Below, piece after piece: positions 34,111 through 35,707 of a stretch of 35,707 nucleotides of DNA. Numbering within the stretch: position 1 is the first letter of the stretch; each line of letters opens with the position of its first letter. The position numbers were made by a program, and so were the translations under genes. The DNA lies in contig NZ_LR732544.1 in assembly GCF_902506575.1 (NCBI RefSeq), positions 3,628,957 to 3,664,663 of the forward strand, read 5' to 3'. This stretch comes from Streptomyces mexicanus. GTDB taxonomy: Bacteria; Actinomycetota; Actinomycetes; Streptomycetales; Streptomycetaceae. Below the pieces are notes generated by a model that was given only the letters and a program-made list of their open reading frames with translations, was not told the DNA's origin and made no database searches.

Positions 34111-34956
34111 ATGAGCCGTAGTGACGTCCTGGTCGACGCCGACTGGCTCCAGGAGCACCTGGACGACCCGAACATCGTCATCGTCGAGGTGGACGAGGAC
34201 ACGTCGGCCTACGACAAGAACCACATCAAGAACGCCATCCGGATCGACTGGACGAAGGACCTCCAGGACCCGGTGCGCCGTGACTTCATCGACCAGGCCG
34301 GCTTCGAGAAGCTCCTGTCGGAGAAGGGCATCGCCAACGACCACACGGTGATCCTCTACGGCGGCAACAACAACTGGTTCGCGTCCTACGCCTACTGGTA
34401 CTTCAAGCTCTACGGCCACGAGAACGTCAAGCTCCTCGACGGCGGCCGCAAGAAGTGGGAGCTGGACGCCCGCGAGCTGGTCGACGGCACGGACGTGCCC
34501 GAGCGGGCGAAGACCGAGTACAAGGCCAAGCCGCAGGACACCTCGATCCGCGCCTTCCGCGACGACGTGGTCAAGGCGATCGGCGCGCAGAACCTGGTCG
34601 ACGTCCGCTCGCCCGACGAGTTCTCCGGCAAGCTGCTCGCCCCGGCCCACCTGCCGCAGGAGCAGTCGCAGCGCCCGGGCCACGTCCCGACCGCCAAGAA
34701 CATCCCGTGGTCGAAGAACGCCAACGACGACGGCACCTTCAAGTCGGACGAGGAGCTGAAGGCCCTCTACGCCGAGGAGAACGTCGACCTCGGCAAGGAC
34801 ACCATCGCCTACTGCCGCATCGGCGAGCGTTCCGCGCTGACCTGGTTCGTGCTGCACGAGCTGCTGGGCGTGGAGAACGTCAAGAACTACGACGGCTCCT
34901 GGACCGAGTACGGCTCCCTGGTCGGCGTGCCGATCGAGCTGGGCTCCGGCAAGTAG
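34111..34956 (+). CDS. cysA: Thiosulfate sulfurtransferase (rhodanese), CysA/SseA type
   Basis: The 281-aa product starts ATG 34111 with GGAGGA at 7 nt; an in-frame TTG at 34105 is too close to that site. Two rhodanese domains are present: an inactive N-terminal one (about 5-130, VILYGGNNNWFASYAYWYFK) and a catalytic C-terminal one with LVDVRSPDEFSG and the active loop CRIGERS, nucleophile Cys235. It moves sulfur from thiosulfate (or similar donors) to cyanide or a physiological thiol acceptor. Followed 62 nt later by the DUF1416 gene, the same pair as cysA2-sseC in mycobacteria. Probably regulated by the upstream leader peptide. Confidence 0.93.
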   Translation: MSRSDVLVDADWLQEHLDDPNIVIVEVDEDTSAYDKNHIKNAIRIDWTKDLQDPVRRDFIDQAGFEKLLSEKGIANDHTVILYGGNNNWFASYAYWYFKLYGHENVKLLDGGRKKWELDARELVDGTDVPERAKTEYKAKPQDTSIRAFRDDVVKAIGAQNLVDVRSPDEFSGKLLAPAHLPQEQSQRPGHVPTAKNIPWSKNANDDGTFKSDEELKALYAEENVDLGKDTIAYCRIGERSALTWFVLHELLGVENVKNYDGSWTEYGSLVGVPIELGSGK

Positions 34957-35018
34957 CCGACCGGAACGACGGACAACGACCGTACCGACCTTTCAAGACC
35001 CCTCTTCAGGAGTACGAC

Positions 35019-35306
35019 ATGTGTGGAGCGAAGGCCGGCGGCCCCGACGCCTCGACGATCAAGCCCGGTGAGACGACGATCCAGGGGCAGGTGACCCGCG
35101 ACGGCGAGCCGGTGACGGGCTACGTCCGGCTGCTGGACTCGACCGGCGAGTTCACCGCGGAGGTGCCCACCTCCGCCACCGGGCAGTTCCGGTTCTACGC
35201 GGCCGAGGGCACCTGGACCGTGCGCGCCCTCGTCCCCGGCGCCACCGCCGACCGCACGGTCGTCGCCCAGAAGGGCGGCCTGGCGGAGGTCGCGATCGCG
35301 GTCTGA
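35019..35306 (+). CDS. sseC: DUF1416 / SseC-like protein
   Basis: The 95-aa product starts ATG 35019 with AGGAG 7 nt upstream. The N-terminus MCGAKAGG, with Cys2 exposed at the start, and the beta-rich body (GETTIQGQVTRDGEPVTGYV, FTAEVPTSATGQFRFYAAEG) are typical of the family. The body resembles a small transthyretin/carboxypeptidase-regulatory-like beta sandwich. Function is unproven; constant linkage to the rhodanese gene points to a role in sulfur transfer, with Cys2 a candidate persulfide site. Same operon as cysA. Confidence 0.9.
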   Translation: MCGAKAGGPDASTIKPGETTIQGQVTRDGEPVTGYVRLLDSTGEFTAEVPTSATGQFRFYAAEGTWTVRALVPGATADRTVVAQKGGLAEVAIAV

Positions 35307-35321
35307 GACCGGACGGGCCTG

Positions 35322-35360
35322 GGGCCGCACCCCGCGGGTTGGACACCTGGGGTGCGGCCC
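35322..35360 (+). terminator. Terminator after the sulfurtransferase operon
   Basis: A perfect 12-bp stem (GGGCCGCACCCC, 35322-35333, with 35349-35360) and a 15-nt loop, 15 nt after the DUF1416 stop, followed by TTCGG. Confidence 0.85.
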
Positions 35361-35417
35361 TTCGGCATGCCCGGCCGAGGCGGGCGCGCCCCGCCCGGAC
35401 CGCCCTATCCTGGACGT

Positions 35418-35705
35418 ATGTACGCACGACGGCGTCACGCGTATTTCGCCATGATGGGCACCTGCATCACGCTGTTCGTCCTGGCCTGGGGCGTCGTGCG
35501 CATCTGGTCGGTCCCGGCCGCCGTCGGCATGTGCCTGTTCGCGATGGTGATCCCGCCGGTCGCCGCCATGGTCGCCAACCGGCGCGGGCCCGACGACCGC
35601 TGGTGGGACGACCCCTCCGGCGACCCGAAGTCCGACGAGTGGTGGGACGAACTGGACGGCAGGAAACGCCCCCGGGACGACCACCCCTGGGACAACCGCC
35701 CCTGA
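35418..35705 (+). CDS. DUF3099 small membrane protein
   Basis: The 95-aa product starts ATG 35418; TATCCT ends 6 nt before the ATG, so the transcript is probably leaderless. Two hydrophobic helices (about 9-28 and 33-50: FAMMGTCITLFVLAWGVV and VGMCLFAMVIPPVAAMVA) are followed by NRRGPDD and an acidic, Trp-rich tail (DRWWDDPSGDPKSDEWWDEL). This arrangement is that of actinobacterial DUF3099 proteins. Role unknown. It is complete, ending 2 nt before the window edge. Confidence 0.88.
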   Translation: MYARRRHAYFAMMGTCITLFVLAWGVVRIWSVPAAVGMCLFAMVIPPVAAMVANRRGPDDRWWDDPSGDPKSDEWWDELDGRKRPRDDHPWDNRP

Positions 35706-35707
35706 CC

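Overview
The window is chromosomal DNA of a high-GC actinomycete, almost certainly Streptomyces. The base composition is very GC-rich, third codon positions are nearly all G or C, GTG starts and 4-base ATGA/GTGA gene overlaps are common, and several genes look leaderless. Gene content (pstSCAB, ppk, mshD, cssRS-like pair, htrA, glnR, csoR) matches the conserved core region around pst-glnR of Streptomyces. Species assignment is not attempted. No rRNA, tRNA, CRISPR array, insertion sequence or prophage was seen.

Left part (1-6175). A leftward operon runs off the window edge and encodes VirB2-like, VirB8/TcpC-like and VirB6/TrbL-like proteins plus a 34-codon coupled ORF. Facing away from it lie a secreted trypsin-like protease and a membrane-anchored lytic transglycosylase/NlpC-P60 protein of VirB1 type. 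Together these look like the envelope part of a conjugation-type (type IV) secretion apparatus. It probably corresponds to the conserved Streptomyces cmd locus. A PAP2 phosphatase follows.

Phosphate block (6176-20022). A Tat-type FAD oxidase is divergent from pstSCAB, and 11-nt PHO-box repeats lie between them. pstSCAB converges on a pit phosphate transporter and its DUF47 partner across a strong bidirectional terminator. csoR with its operator, two small proteins and a lipoprotein follow. Next is a leftward ppk-CHAD-Nudix operon joined by overlaps, which suggests polyphosphate metabolism. Phosphate uptake, low-affinity transport and polyphosphate synthesis thus sit within 12 kb.

Middle (20023-28563). 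A GntR(YtrA)-type regulator precedes an ABC exporter cluster that appears to be decaying: the ATPase is frameshifted and truncated and both permeases are cut down. Mycothiol synthase, a secretion-stress type two-component pair, a 72-aa unknown protein, an HtrA protease without PDZ domain and a LacI-family regulator follow, all leftward.

Right part (28564-35707). glnR (leftward) is divergent from an alpha/beta hydrolase. Next come a MoaD-like ubiquitin-fold protein, a proline/glutamine-rich multi-pass membrane protein and an LmeA-like lipid-binding protein. Last is a sulfur unit: a leaderless 35-aa leader peptide with a hairpin at its stop codon, then a thiosulfate sulfurtransferase (cysA type), a DUF1416/SseC protein and, behind a terminator, a DUF3099 membrane protein.

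A window-wide oddity is that at least eight GC-rich minisatellites (9 to 41 bp units) sit at, or within about 35 nt of, the 3' ends of genes.
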